Source: Catonia carolina
Taxonomy: Eukaryota; Arthropoda; Insecta; Hemiptera; Achilidae
Reading direction: 5' to 3'
Assembly: GCA_035578175.1 (NCBI GenBank)
Contig: JAQMRL010000001.1
Location: 434,768,045-434,832,044, forward strand
DNA length: 64,000 nt
Part shown: positions 50,348 to 62,288 of the stretch, one piece after another
Layout of the letters: the number at the start of each line of letters is the position of its first letter
Position numbering within the stretch: the first letter of the stretch is position 1
Made by a program: the position numbers and the translations under genes
The notes under the pieces: generated by a model
What the model saw: only the letters and a program-made list of their open reading frames with translations
Database searches by the model: none
What the model was told of the DNA's origin: nothing

Positions 50348-51080
50348 TTTTTTTTTTCATATAACTTTTTTTAAATGCATAATCTGTTATAAATAACAAT
50401 AAATGCAACTTATCAAATAGATACAACTCATGAAAAAATTACAACCCACTTCTGTAATTAACAAATTATAACATGAAAACATATTATACTGTTCTTAATT
50501 AATATTAACAATCAAAATTATATAGTGATTTTTAAAATAAATAAATAAAAAAAACAAGAAAAATAGAAAAACAAATAAAAAATACCAAAAACCTCCTTTA
50601 AAACGAAAAAACAAATAAGAAGTAATAAATAATAAGCACATGATTCCGAAATATATGTACACCTAACTTTTCTGGAGATAATTTAAAACGTTCATTCAGC
50701 TATTTACAACATACACACTCAAACACTACAGAATACCAACATTATAATATTTACAACTTTAAAATCGCCCTGGGAGATCCAGTACTGTAGCACGCTTTAG
50801 CCTATTGACATCATTACTGTTGTCTAAGAGATTCAGTGCTAAGTGATTTACGTGGTTGTTTAGACGTTCGATGTATTTACAACTGAAACTTCGTATTTCT
50901 TCTCGTACCGTCTGCACATCCATATCGCGATGTATATCGGCATTGGTAATATACCACGGTGCATTCAGTATGGTCCGCAGAACTTTTGATTGAAACCGTT
51001 ACAGAATCTCGATGTTTGAAGTTGATGCTGTCCCCCATAACTGAATTCCGTAGGTCCAAACCGGCTTCAGCATGGATTTG
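50348..51080 (-). mobile_element. Whole Jockey-like LINE insertion with TSD
   Basis: TSD TACAAAATT at 50339-50347 and 51081-51089. Poly(T) at 50348-50357 marks the poly(A) tail of a minus-strand insertion. The uninterrupted target is present at 52778-52786 in the other duplicate. Confidence 0.9.
50759..51080 (-). pseudogene. Jockey-like LINE RT C-terminus
   Basis: Minus strand reads KPVWTYGIQLWGTASTSNIE, then ILNAPWYITNADIHRDMD and KYIERLNNHVNHLALNLLD, ending LDLPGRF and stop (50761-50759). This is the standard C-terminus of Jockey-clade RTs. It is open except for one in-frame TAA replacing the Gln of IEILQRF. 5'-truncated, so only the last ~105 codons remain. Confidence 0.88.
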
Positions 51081-51631
51081 TACAAAATTGCACATTAATT
51101 TTTTTAAAAGTCAGTGATTTTTTATTGCTTTACGCGTCCACATTTGCGTTGTTAAAAACAAATTAAAAAATACGTAATTATATTAGCCAACTGTATTATT
51201 AAATTCTGTAAAAAAAAAATGGAAAAATTATACGGGGACATAATTCAACCCGCGTTATATCCGAAAGCGCGGTATAACCGGGGACAACTGAATATAATAA
51301 TGACTACAAAATAGTTTACTAAAGTTCAAATAATTTCAAAATGGTTATCGTCATCCAATACAAATCTCAAATAAAACAACACTAGGCACCGCTATAAATT
51401 TTAATAGATGATTGAACTAACCGATCAAGTTGAAAAAGATCTAAAAATTATAGTTAATAAATAGTCTATAGATCTATAAATAAAAGCCTTAATTTTTTTT
51501 CTCAAATACTGTATTCTAAAATACCTGTAACCAAACAGGTTTTAACATGAACGAAATATAAATAAAATCAGTTATTACAGCAACTTTTTTTTATACAGGT
51601 TAAGGTGGTGAAGGCAAATCTTAGAAAAAAA

Positions 51632-52629
51632 TCTGGTGTGAAACACTCACACAACTTTCTCTTGCCAATGCAAATAATTAACAAAAAACCTAATATTTTT
51701 AGGTTTATTGTTTTTAGGTTTTAGGTTATGTTGTTTTTAGGTTTATTTCTAATGTTTTATTTTCTATAAAACATTAGAAATGAACAAAAAACTAACCTCA
51801 AAAAACATTAGTGAAATACGCAAAATTAAAATCGACCTCAGTTTGGCTTAAAAAATACGGAAAATCGCTCATTCACGCTAAACTAGGCACTGTACAAAAA
51901 AATGCTTAAGAGAAAAGTTGTAGATCTCTTAATTTCCTGAAAATTTTATTTTATACACTTTTGTCGTAAAATGCATTCTAAGGCCGAAATCTTAAAAAAA
52001 TAGATTTTTCACACGTTTTCGTGAGAAAAAAACAGAAAATTGCTAATTACCGCTAAACTAAGCGTTATACAAAAAAATGTTTGTAATATAAGTTGTAGGT
52101 TTTTAAATTCTCTACAACTTTTATTATATAACATTTTGCGCTAAAATGCATATTAAAGCCGCAATCTTAAAAAGAAAATGTTTTTACGTAAAAACAGCCT
52201 CACGCAGAATTTCAGCAAACATGGCGCCTACCCTATCTTGTAGAGAATAAAAAACTGAGTGAATGATGCGATTTTAAAAAAATCGTAGGACCAGTTTTTG
52301 AGAAAATCGCAAAAAAGTGAAAAATTATACGAATTAACTACTACTTCCGGTTGACCGATTTTGATGAAAATGTTCGTGTCGGGTCCGGTAGTGGTATGTA
52401 ACTTAAGTTTCAAGTTTCAAGTTCGTACGATGTTCCGTTCTTGAGATATTCTGTTCACACACACACACACACACGCACGCACGCACGCACACACACGAAT
52501 CGCTAAAAACATGTTTTTTGGGTTCAGGGGGTCTAAAAACGTGTAGATCCGGTGAAAACTCGATTTCGAAAAATCGACATGAAAACAATACTTTCCTTCC
52601 TATATATTCTTATAGGCAAGAGAAAGTAA
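51632..52629 (+). mobile_element. HLE, copy 5
   Basis: 998 bp, intact ends, (CA)n/(CGCA)n at 52456-52496. Uninterrupted counterpart of copy 4 within the tandem duplication. Confidence 0.88.
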
Positions 52630-53331
52630 AAATACGTATAGTACTGTATTTTTAAATTCAGTAAAAAAATTAAAAAATGATGCGGGGACATAATTCAACC
52701 CGCGTTATATCCGAAAGCGCGGTATAACCGACGGCGTTATAACCGAGGACCACAGTATATAATGACTGAATTCACAATACAAAATTGCACATTAATTTTT
52801 TTAAAAGTCAGTGATTTTTTATTGCTTTACGCGTCCACATATGTGTTGTTAAAAACAAATTAAAAAATACGTAATTATATTAGCCTACTGTATTATTAAA
52901 TTCTGTAAAAAAAAATGGAAAAATTATACGGGGACATAATTCAACCCGCGTTATATCCGAAAGCGCGGTATAACCGGGGACAACTGAATATAATAATGAC
53001 TACAAAATAGTTTACTAAAGTTCAAATAATTTCAAAATGGTTATCGTCATCCAATACAAATCTCAAATAAAACAACACTAGGCACCGCTATAAATTTTAA
53101 TAGATGATTGAACTAACCGATCAAGTTGAAAAAGATCTAAAAATTATAGTTAATAAATAGTCTATAGATCTATAAATAAAAGCCTTAATTTTTTTTCTCA
53201 AATACTACTGTATTCTAAAATACCTGTAACCAAACAGGTTTTAACATGAACGAATTATAAATAAAATCAGTTATTACAGCAACTTTTTTTTATACAGGTT
53301 AAGGTGGTGAAGGCAAATCTTAGAAAAAAAA

Positions 53332-54122
53332 TCTGGTGTGAAACACTCACACAACTTTCTCTTGCCAATGCAAATAATTAACAATAAACCTAACATTAGT
53401 ATTAAAACATTAGAAATGAACAAAAACTAACCTCAAAAACATAACCTTATTTTAATCATGAATGAATGACGCAAAATGACAATCGAACTCAGTTTGGCTT
53501 AAAAATACGGATATCACGCTTTCACGCTAAACTAGGCTCTGTAGAGAAAAATGCTCTAAACAAAAGTTGTAGATCTTTTAATTTTATATAAATTTAATTA
53601 TATACACTTTTGTCGTAAAATGCATACTAAGACCGAAATGTTAAAAAAATCGATTTTTCTCACGTTTTCGTGAGAAAAAAAACAGAAAATCGCAAATTAC
53701 CGCTAAACTAAGCGTTATACAAAAAAATGTTTGAAATAAAAGATGTAGGTTTTTAAATTTTCTACAACTTTTATTATATAACGTTTTGCGATAAAATGCA
53801 TATTAAAGCCGCAATCTTAAAAAGAAAATGTTTTTACGTAAAAACAGCCTCACGCAGAATTTCAGCAAACATGGCGCCTACCCTATCTTGTAGAGAATAA
53901 AAAATTGAGTAAAATAGGCGATTTTAAAAAAAATCGTAGGACCAGTTTTTGAGAAAATCGCAAAAAACTGAAAAATTATACGAATAAACTACTACTTCCG
54001 GTTGACCGATTTTGATGAAAATGTTCGTGTCGCGTCCGGTAGTGGTATGTAACTTAAGTTTCAAGTTTCAAGTTCGTACGATGTTCCGTTCTTGAGATAT
54101 TCTGTTCACACACAGACACACA

Positions 54123-54179
<57 letters not shown>

Positions 54180-54312
54180 CAATCGCTAAAAACATGTTTT
54201 TTGGGTTCAGGGGGTCTGAAAACGTATAGATCCGGTGAAAACTCGATTTCGAAAAATCGACATGAAAACAATACTTTCCTTCCTATATATTCATATAGGC
54301 AAGAGAAAGTAA
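53332..54312 (+). mobile_element. HLE, copy 6
   Basis: 981 bp, with (CA)n of about 70 bp (54107-54177). 3' hairpin CCTATATATTCATATAGG just before CAAGAGAAAGTAA. Confidence 0.88.
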
Positions 54313-54361
54313 AAAGTATGGTTTCCATATAAAAAACTCCACGTTGAAAATCGAGTTCAAA

Positions 54362-54778
54362 AATACTGTTTTATAATGGTTGTAAAAAGCAGTTTGATAC
54401 ATTTTCACCAATTTTTAAGAATTTTGTGTACCCTACGCGTGTATAATGTAAATTATACACAAATTTTAAAATACTTATACAGTATTAGAATCGGAAAAAT
54501 AAGAGTAAAGAAAAATTTGAAATGCCTACGTAATGTAATCCACGAGAAATAGCCGGATGAGGAAATAATAAAAAACAAAACACAAATGAAGAAAACATAT
54601 TAACAAAAATTGATATCGTTGAACTGTAGTTGTACTGTAGATTGACACTACAGTACAGTACTTATAAAATCTTTTTTTGTGTATAATGTAAATTATACAC
54701 GCGTACGGTACACCAAATTCTTAAAAATTAGTGAAAATGTATCAAACTGCTTTTTACAAACATTATACAACAGTATTA
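54362..54778. repeat. Inverted repeat, arms of about 100 bp
   Basis: AATACTGTTTTATAATGG at the left and its inverse at about 54760-54778; inner GTGTATAATGTAAATTATAC occurs in both arms. Spacer of about 220 bp contains a segment repeated at 55311-55735. Possibly a decayed TIR element. Confidence 0.7.
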
Positions 54779-55735
54779 AAAATGATTATATATTATTTGT
54801 GTATAATGGTAATTATGTAAATTAAATTAGACATGATTAATATGTTGTAAAACACAGATGAAATCATCTTCTCAAAATTGTATTTTTATTCAAAAATAAA
54901 TATTGAAATTTGGGGTAGTTTTGAGGTAGGAAAACGCCCAAATTCAGAAAATCGTTTACAAGATTTATTAAAAATTTACAAAAATATTACTGTACTGTTA
55001 CAATTTACTAGCACACAATTACTGAATGAATAATTTTTTAAAAAAGTTCAAACCTATGGTTTTCCACGTTTTGACCGAGAAGTGGAATTGAAGCTACTTC
55101 TTGATATTTTACTAATTAGGCACAGTAAACAGTATCTTAACAAAGCCCACGAAGCGGTGATCGATACGAGCAGGTGGCAAAGCCCCCCAGTTTAATTACA
55201 TAACATAACAGGCTAAGAAATATTTGTGGACAGATAAAAATTTTCTACATTTGATAAAATTGAATAGGCTGTATGAGTAATAAGAAATAAATTTTTAAAT
55301 ACTTAGATTACAGATTCGGAAAAATAAGAGTAAAGAAAAATACCTACACGTAATGTAATCCACGAGAAATAGCACGGACGAGGAAATAAAAAACAAAACA
55401 CAATGAAGAAACCATATTTTTTTTTTTTTTGCTTTTATTTGTTATCGGGAACTGTACATAGTTTACAACTACCCAATTTGATCGCTGCTTTTTGCTGTAT
55501 TTTTGTCGTGGATTAGACTTGAGTTTGAACAGGGACCCCCAGTAGAGTTTGTTCATGGTTAGCTGTCAGCTGGTCACCATACAAAGTCGCTTGCCCAACC
55601 GGTGTTACTTAACAAATAATAGCGACTTACTACCAGCTGACTGACTGGGCTGGCCCGGAGGCCAGAAACCATATTAAAAAAACCGATATCGTTAAACTGT
55701 AGATTGACACTACAGTACAGCTGTTATAAAATCTG
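54487..55735 (+). repeat. Direct repeat pair, second copy split by SINE-D
   Basis: 54487-54672 matches 55311-55410 plus 55670-55735 (AATCCACGAGAAATAGC, AACTGTAGATTGACACTACA). The intervening 249 bp is SINE-D. Confidence 0.75.
55420..55668 (-). mobile_element. SINE-D with poly(A) and TSD
   Basis: Minus strand begins TGGCCTCCGGGCCAGCCCAG, has GGTAGTAAGTCGC and CCCTGTTCAAACTC as likely promoter boxes, and ends AATAAAAGCA(n). TSD GAAACCATATT on both sides (about 55410-55420 and 55669-55679). Absent from the sister repeat at 54580. Confidence 0.8.
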
Positions 55736-56112
55736 AAGCATTCAGAATGTATCTTACATCAAAAGGAAAATTAATTAAGAAGAAAATAGAAATGTGAAAG
55801 AGGTAAAAATCCAGAGGAATAGTAAATATGGTCCGAAATATAAAAGTTAACAAGACTACAAACAAATTTACTAAACCTAATACTAAACAGATTGATAGAT
55901 GCAAAACTTGCTGAACACAGAATAGACGGTTCATAGGATCTGAAAAATGTATGAAATTGTAAGATACAAAAGGATCAAGTAAAAAAGGTTTAACAATTTA
56001 GAAAAAAAGGTTGAAAAATTGAGGGGTTCAAAAGCAGCCAAGAAAGCCAACAAATGGTCAGAAGAAAGAAATAATTTAGTGAAAAACTGAAAAAAAAACT
56101 AGGGAAAGACGA

Positions 56113-56808
56113 AAATTAACAATGAAAAAAGAAAACATGTGTGAGACAAAAACATAAAATCCGGGGTCTTAAGTAGGATAAAAAGATAAAGAAGAAGGCG
56201 ATAAACATAATTTAGCTTGGATTTATATTATAAAAATCATCCCAGATCTTTAAACGTAAGACGGATGATGAAAGAACATCATGTGTGAGACAAAAACATC
56301 ATGTGACAGAAAACATCATGTATGAGACAAAAACATAAAATCCGGGGTCTTAAGTAGGCTAAAAACATAAAAAAGAAGGCGATAAACATGATTTAGCTTG
56401 GATTTATATTATAAAAATCATCCCAGATCTTTAAACGTAAGACGGATGATGAAAGAACATCATGTGTGAGTCAAAAACATAATGTGACAGAAAACATCAT
56501 GTATGAGACAAAAACATAAAATCCGGGGTCTTAAGTAGGCTAAAAAGATAAAGAAGAAGGTGATAAACATGATTTAGCTTGGATTTATATTATAAAAATC
56601 ATCCCAGATCTTTAAACGTAAGACGGATGATGAAAGAACATCATGTGACAGAAAACATCATGTATGAGACAAAAACATAAAATCCGGGGTCTTAAGTAGG
56701 CAAAAAAAGATAAAGAAGAAGGCGATAAACATGATTTAGCTTGGATTTATATTATAAAAATCATCCCAGATCTTTAAACGTAAGACGGATGATGAAAGAA
56801 CACAAAAC
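56113..56808 (+). repeat. About 180-bp tandem repeat, four units
   Basis: ATCCGGGGTCTTAAGTAGG recurs near 56159, 56339, 56520 and 56680. Inside each unit ACATCATGTG motifs repeat on a 20-40 bp scale; the last unit is about 20 bp shorter. Confidence 0.92.
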
Positions 56809-57780
56809 CTTTAAAAAACGTTCAGACGAACAAATTACTATTCGTATTTTAATTACATATTTATATATAATGCAAAATCAGACCTTATGTGTTTACAGCC
56901 AACGGTATTAATATTATTCTTTTAATAAGGTCATCTTTATTACGTAATTCAGTTTTTAACTGCCGAAAAATACGGTTATATAAGCAAAATAAACATTCAA
57001 TATGTTACGAAATTGAAGTTATTTTTAATGTAGTACCTATACATGTATTTAAAAATATAGATAATAAAATAGAGTTTTAATAAAGGCACTTTTATTATAC
57101 CTTGGTAGAGCTTTTGTTTTGGTCAAGGCCTAATAAAGTTGTGCGGTAAGGTCACCGAAACAAGAGATAAGTAATACGCGGAGTATAGAAAAGTGTTACT
57201 GGTTAACACAGCCCGTAGGCGAATGTTGTACTATACGACGCGAGGACTGGTCAGTACGTACATATTAGTAAACTGCACGTAGCACGTACCGATCTCGTGA
57301 ACTTGTTAACCTTGTACCTTAAGATACACTACTTTATTTAGTTACCTATCACAAATACTACTGCTTCGATTTATAACGATATTTATATAATAATATTAGT
57401 ATCACGTAATCACACGTTATTCTACCATTTATATTTTATTAACAACATTATCAGTTTATAGTTATTTTTTGATTTAATTTTAATAAATTAACAAAAATAA
57501 ATGTCCCTTCGATATTACATCCGAAATAAAAACAAGATAATACAAAGACGGTGTTCTCATTTTGTCAATCTAACATCGTACAGAAGTTCATTTAAGTATT
57601 AAACCATGAATCATTTTAGATAACTGAAATTTTTTTCAGCTTAATGTTTTCCTTTCCCCCCCAGAGCACTTTCATTTTCTGTCAATAATTCTGTCTTTTC
57701 TTTTGAACATTTCATATTCTCTTTTTGTATTTCAAGTTTATCATACTGGAAACCATTAATCTACCTGCTAATAGAATTTA
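56809..57780. other. Unassigned; CpG-rich patch at 57120-57330
   Basis: 57120-57330 has many CpG dinucleotides (GCACGTAGCACGTACCG) in an otherwise AT-rich region and no repeat partner. Could be a promoter or 5' exon, but no coding frame is evident. Confidence 0.35.
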
Positions 57781-58185
57781 ATGCCCAAAACGGGCAGGTG
57801 GAGTGTTATTTTAATTGCACTCTATCTGTTTGGTCCAGGGCTAAAAGAAATAGTTCTGTTTCTTATCACATAGTCAGCCACTTATATGACTTAACTATTT
57901 AAGAACAGGAGAGGTAGAGGTGTACAAGACACTAGTCAGAGTTATCTCCTCTGAGAGTAATGAATTTCACTATGCAGCCAGATCCTGTGGTGAATGAAGT
58001 GAAGGTGTCATTTGCAGGGTGGAAAGTGAGTGCTTTTCGGAGGGCCTGGCATGCTGATAAGCATACTCTTTCAACTCAGTGAGGAAGGCAATGGTAAACC
58101 ACCTTACTCCTAATTTTTACTTAGTAAAACCTCTAGAGGTTCAAACCAGCCTTTCGGCTGTTGACCTAAACAACAACAACAACAA
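57781..58185 (+). mobile_element. SINE-A, copy 8
   Basis: ATGCCCAAAACGGGCAGGTG to the longest tail of the family, (ACA/AAC)n of about 18 bp. Frame closed. Confidence 0.87.
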
Positions 58186-58289
58186 TAGAATTTAGTTCAT
58201 AATGGATCTCTTTCTGAAATATTGATTTCTTGGAGATATTTTTCTGTTTCTTCGAACCACCCTGGCTTTTTGTTTTTGAAACTTCAATG

Positions 58290-58502
58290 TATCTTTTTTT
58301 ATTTATTTAAAATCGCATCAACTGCTTGGTTATTAGAGACTACGATGACACACACATTACAGTTACACACACACACATTACATTAGTATATGACAGTAAC
58401 TGTGGGTTTTAACTAGTGAAAATTTCCAGACCCAGGAATCGAACCCGAAACCTCCGCGTCGGAGGCTAACGCGTTAACCACTACGCTACGGAGGCGGCCT
58501 AT
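58290..58502 (-). mobile_element. SINE-F, tRNA-derived
   Basis: Minus strand starts GGCCGCCTCCGTAGCGTAGT (A-box GCGTAGTGG) and has GGGTTCGATTCC (B-box), then a body with (GT)n and GCAGTTGATGCGATTT. Related fragment at about 5102-5200. Confidence 0.8.
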
Positions 58503-58705
58503 CTATGTATTTATTATACCTTGGACAAATTTGAATTGGCACAAGCAGCATCGGCGTTTATCTACTCCACTCTTCACCCCTCGCCATGCAACGACGGTAC
58601 AGTCACAAAAGTATACAATCGCTACTGTAAAGTCGTACGGTCACTACGCCGTGTTTTTTCACTGTTGTTATTAATATAATCTGTCAGATTATAATGATGT
58701 GACTA

Positions 58706-59037
58706 CAGTTGAGCCGTCCTTAGTTTGCTCCTACTGTTAACAAACCAAAGCCAGCTACTACAGGTTGCACGCTAGAGTCCGCCACTTTATGGATGTCGTA
58801 TTCCTATTAAGTTAACTATTTTTTAAATTATAAGTACTTAAAACATCAGTCATGATATGATGTATGCCTAACAATTTCATTTATAAAAATACTTTTAAAA
58901 GTATTTTGTATTTAAATACTTTTGAAAGTATTTTGTTGTTACTTTTTAATCAGCGTGTACACATTTTGATATAATGCGCATGCTCAGTGACGTCATTGTT
59001 TGTTTACATAAGGAGCAAACTAAGAGAGGCTGGATTG
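58706..59037 (+). mobile_element. MITE-2, copy 3
   Basis: CAGTTGAGCCGTCCTTAGTT to AACTAAGAGAGGCTGGATTG, with TA at both edges (58704-58705, 59038-59039). Confidence 0.85.
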
Positions 59038-59039
59038 TA

Positions 59040-60061
59040 ATTTGTTTTCATAATATATGTTTTCTGTTCATTATAATAGGCTATATTCAGACCAATTTGT
59101 TTAGTTAGTTGCGTGCGTCTGTAGAATATAGTTTAGCGAGTTTCTGCAGTTTAGTTCTTGTAATTTATAATTTAAATTTTTACTGGGACAAATTAAATAC
59201 AAACATATTTTAAATCTAAATAATTATTTGTACGTTTCTAATTGAAATATGGTTGTAGGCATTTGCGTACATTAAAATTTTGTAAACCTTGTTGAAAGAT
59301 TAGGTTATGGATATACTTTATGCGGAACTGTACGTACACGTAGCGCAAGAGTTGTGCCCACTGTATAGAATAAAATAATCATTATTTTACTTTTATCTAT
59401 CATTATGCGTATTTTTCATGTTTGGCAGTTACTTTATCTCCAAACTAAATAAGTCGCTTACCCAACGGTTAACAAAAAAAATTTCAAAACAGTTTTCACT
59501 AGCAGAGTGAATAATGCGGACAACAAAATAGGAAAACTTTATTACCCCGAATTATTAGCAGCAATTTTAATAACGTACAGAATTACAGTATTAAGAAACC
59601 ATAAATATTTCAAAATTGTTAATGCTTTACGTAAAATATTTAACGTGAACTTTATAAAAATAAAACTTTATGGTTAAATTTGCGGTTATTTCTTATATCT
59701 ATTATAAAAATTATTTCTCTGATAACATTTTTAAACCGCATAAATAAAAAATAGCAAATACATAATAATAATTGTGATTTAGACTTAAATATTTTTTTCA
59801 CAAAAATGTTACGAAGCAAACTTTTCAAGGTAAGTTGTAATATAGAAAAAAACTAAATGAAGTAAAACCATGACCTACAAACTCGGCAGATACTTATTAA
59901 ATTTTAGTACATCCCGCTCTGTATAAAGCAGGTTTGCTTTAAAAAGTAAATTGCTATACCAACTATCTGTTAGGACAAATCTCAAATATATTATTTATAA
60001 AAATATACTGATAAAGAATTCTTGAACTAGTTATACGTATGCAGTACCAGCAGAATAAAAC
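59040..60061. other. AT-rich, nothing recognised
   Basis: No repeat, motif or convincing frame. Confidence 0.4.
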
Positions 60062-60928
60062 TAGAGTCTGTCTACGCTAAGAGTACTCCAACGTAGGCAA
60101 CCAGCAATACAAGTGAGCATGCGCATTGATTAAAAAAAATCTGGTGTGAAACACTCACACAACTTTCTCTTGCCAATATAAATAATTAACAATAAACCTA
60201 ACATTAGTAATAAAACATTAGAAATAAACAAACAACTAACCTCAAAAATATAACCATATTTCAATCATGAGTGAAACACGCAAAATGAAAATCGACCTCA
60301 GTTTGGCTTAGAAATACGGAAAATCACTCTTTCTCTCTAAACTAGGCTCTGTAGAGAAAAATGCTCTTAATAAAAGTTGTAGATCTTTTAATTTTTTATA
60401 TATTTCATTATAGTATACACTTTTGTCGTAAAATGCATACTAAGGCCGAAATCTTAAAAAAATCGATTTTTCACACGTTTTCGTGAGAAAAAAAACAGAA
60501 AATCGCTAATTACCGCTAAACTAAGCGTTTTACAAAAAAAAGCTTGAAATAAAAGTTGTAGGTTTTCAAATTCTCTACAACTTTTAATATATAACATTTT
60601 GCGCTAAAATGCATATTAAAGCCGCAATCTTAAAAAGAAAATGTTTTTACGTGAAAACAGCCTTACCCAGAATTTCAGCAAACATGGCGCCTACCCTATC
60701 TTGTAGAGAATAAAAAGTTTAGTAAATGAGGCGATTTTAAAAAAAATCGTAGGACCAGTTTTTGAGAAAATCGCAAAAAAGTGAAAAATTACACGAATAA
60801 ACTACTACTTCCGGTTGACCGATTTTGATGAAAATGTTCGTGTCGGGTCCGGTAGTGGTATGTAACTTAAGTTTCAAGTTTCAAGTCCGTACGATGTTCC
60901 GTTCTTGAGATATTCTGTTCACACACAG

Positions 60929-60960
<32 letters not shown>

Positions 60961-61938
60961 CAATCGCTAAAAACATGTTTTTTGGGTTCAGGGGGTCTGA
61001 AAACGTATAGATCCGGTGAAAACTCGATTTCGAAAAATCGGCATGAAAACAATACTTTCCTTCCTATATATTCATATAGGCAAGAGAAAGTAATAAGCAC
61101 AGCATGATCAAAAACGAAATTCCATACAACACTAATTATTATTCGCTCTACGCTTAATATAATAAAAACACGTTCAATTCATTTGTTAGAAAATGTTCAT
61201 AAATCGAACATTAGTTTACCGTTAATAACTAAAATTTTACTACTGTTACTCTTAAATTGTTATTTTTCGTTACATTATTTAGTATTATTACATTATTATT
61301 TATGGTTAGTAGGTTTTTATTACAGAATCAGTTTTATTTTTGGTCACAAGTAATATAAGACTAAATTATAACAGGAGAGTAAACAATTCCAGTGATTCGT
61401 TGTTTATCATTTCAGATTGTTTATTTCATATCATTAAAATAATTTAATGTCTGTGACTAGTTTAATACAACTGTTTCCACTTGCCCGTTTTTAACTCATT
61501 TTTAGTTTCATCAGTTATCTTTTGGAATTGTATCGGTTCGTTTCGAATTTTTTCGTAGACTGCAGTTGAAAAGTTTTGTAAGCTGTTTTGTTAACATGCG
61601 TGATAGTGAATGTGTTGAGTTTTAGAAACATAAAAATGGTAAACATTAAAGAGTAGAAAAAAATTGTTTTGTTAAATGTAATGGTTAAAATAATTAATTA
61701 GGCGTTTTTTATGAAACTATAATAATTACAAGTAATCAGAACGGTATAATTGAACACGCTTGAAGGATAATGTTTATTTTAGCTGGATGTAGATATTTTT
61801 ATGATGGAACGTAGTGCAAGATAATTAATTGTCAGACGTAGATAGAAGTAGATACGTTTCAACTAGTGTAAAACTTTCGTTTACAACCTATAGGAGGCGC
61901 TTGCCTCGCGCGGAGTACTCTTACAGTAGATGGACTAT
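60062..61938 (-). mobile_element. 1.45-kb terminal-inverted-repeat element, copy 2, with HLE inside
   Basis: Inverse orientation relative to 10087-11538. Ends CTACGCTAAGAGTACTCC and GGAGTACTCTTACAGTAG. The HLE at 60140-61093 interrupts it; without that insert it is about 920 bp and matches copy 1 outside the LINE insertion. Confidence 0.7.
60140..61093 (+). mobile_element. HLE, copy 7, with recoverable empty site
   Basis: 954 bp, intact ends, (CA)n at 60921-60957. The empty site is the inverse of 11440-11480 (GATTAAAAA / TACGCACAGC). The element sits between an A-run and T with no long TSD. Confidence 0.88.
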
Positions 61939-62228
61939 ATTTTAAACATTTTTAAACTACTTATCTAAAATGGGAACAACTCCTTCGTTTATTCATACAA
62001 CAAATTATCAAATGAGTATTGCCAATTTCTATCACACAACGGTGGAATTCATAGATGTATCTATAGAAAATACGATTTTAACCGTAAGAAGACTTAACGC
62101 ATATGCCTTGCTTTTTAGCGAAATTTTTGTGGTATCAATCGGTAGGTGACCAAAGCCAATCTGCTACATGAATAAAAAATAAACTTTGTCACGTAAAATA
62201 ATTAGCAAAATATAAACAATTAAAAAAA
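61939..62228. other. Spacer, nothing recognised
   Basis: Less than 300 bp; no motif seen. Confidence 0.4.
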
Positions 62229-62285
62229 TCTGGTGTGAAACACTCACACAATTTTCTCTTGCCAATGCAAATAATTAACAATATA
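62229..62285 (+). mobile_element. HLE, copy 8, 5' end only
   Basis: TCTGGTGTGAAACACTCACA through CTTTCTCTTGCCAATGC, then lost exactly where SINE-A copy 9 begins. Confidence 0.75.
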
Positions 62286-62288
62286 ACC

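Larger units (their letters stand above)
48236..53331 (+). repeat. Tandem duplication of an HLE-bounded unit
   Basis: Unit 1 runs 48236-51631 (with piggyBac-like and LINE insertions), unit 2 51632-53331. Both contain an HLE, the right flank AAATACGTATAGTACTG, the CCCGCGTTATATCCGAAAGC block (twice), ACGCGTCCACAT and AAGGTGGTGAAGGCAAATCT, then the next HLE. Subtracting the two insertions makes the units about equal (~1.7 kb). Confidence 0.88.

Noticed and set aside
52403..61100. Repeated frames around FSCRFFEIEFSPDLYVFRPP on the minus strand
   Set aside because: They are the shadow of the HLE 3' region including the (CA)n tract; no start or conservation beyond element identity.
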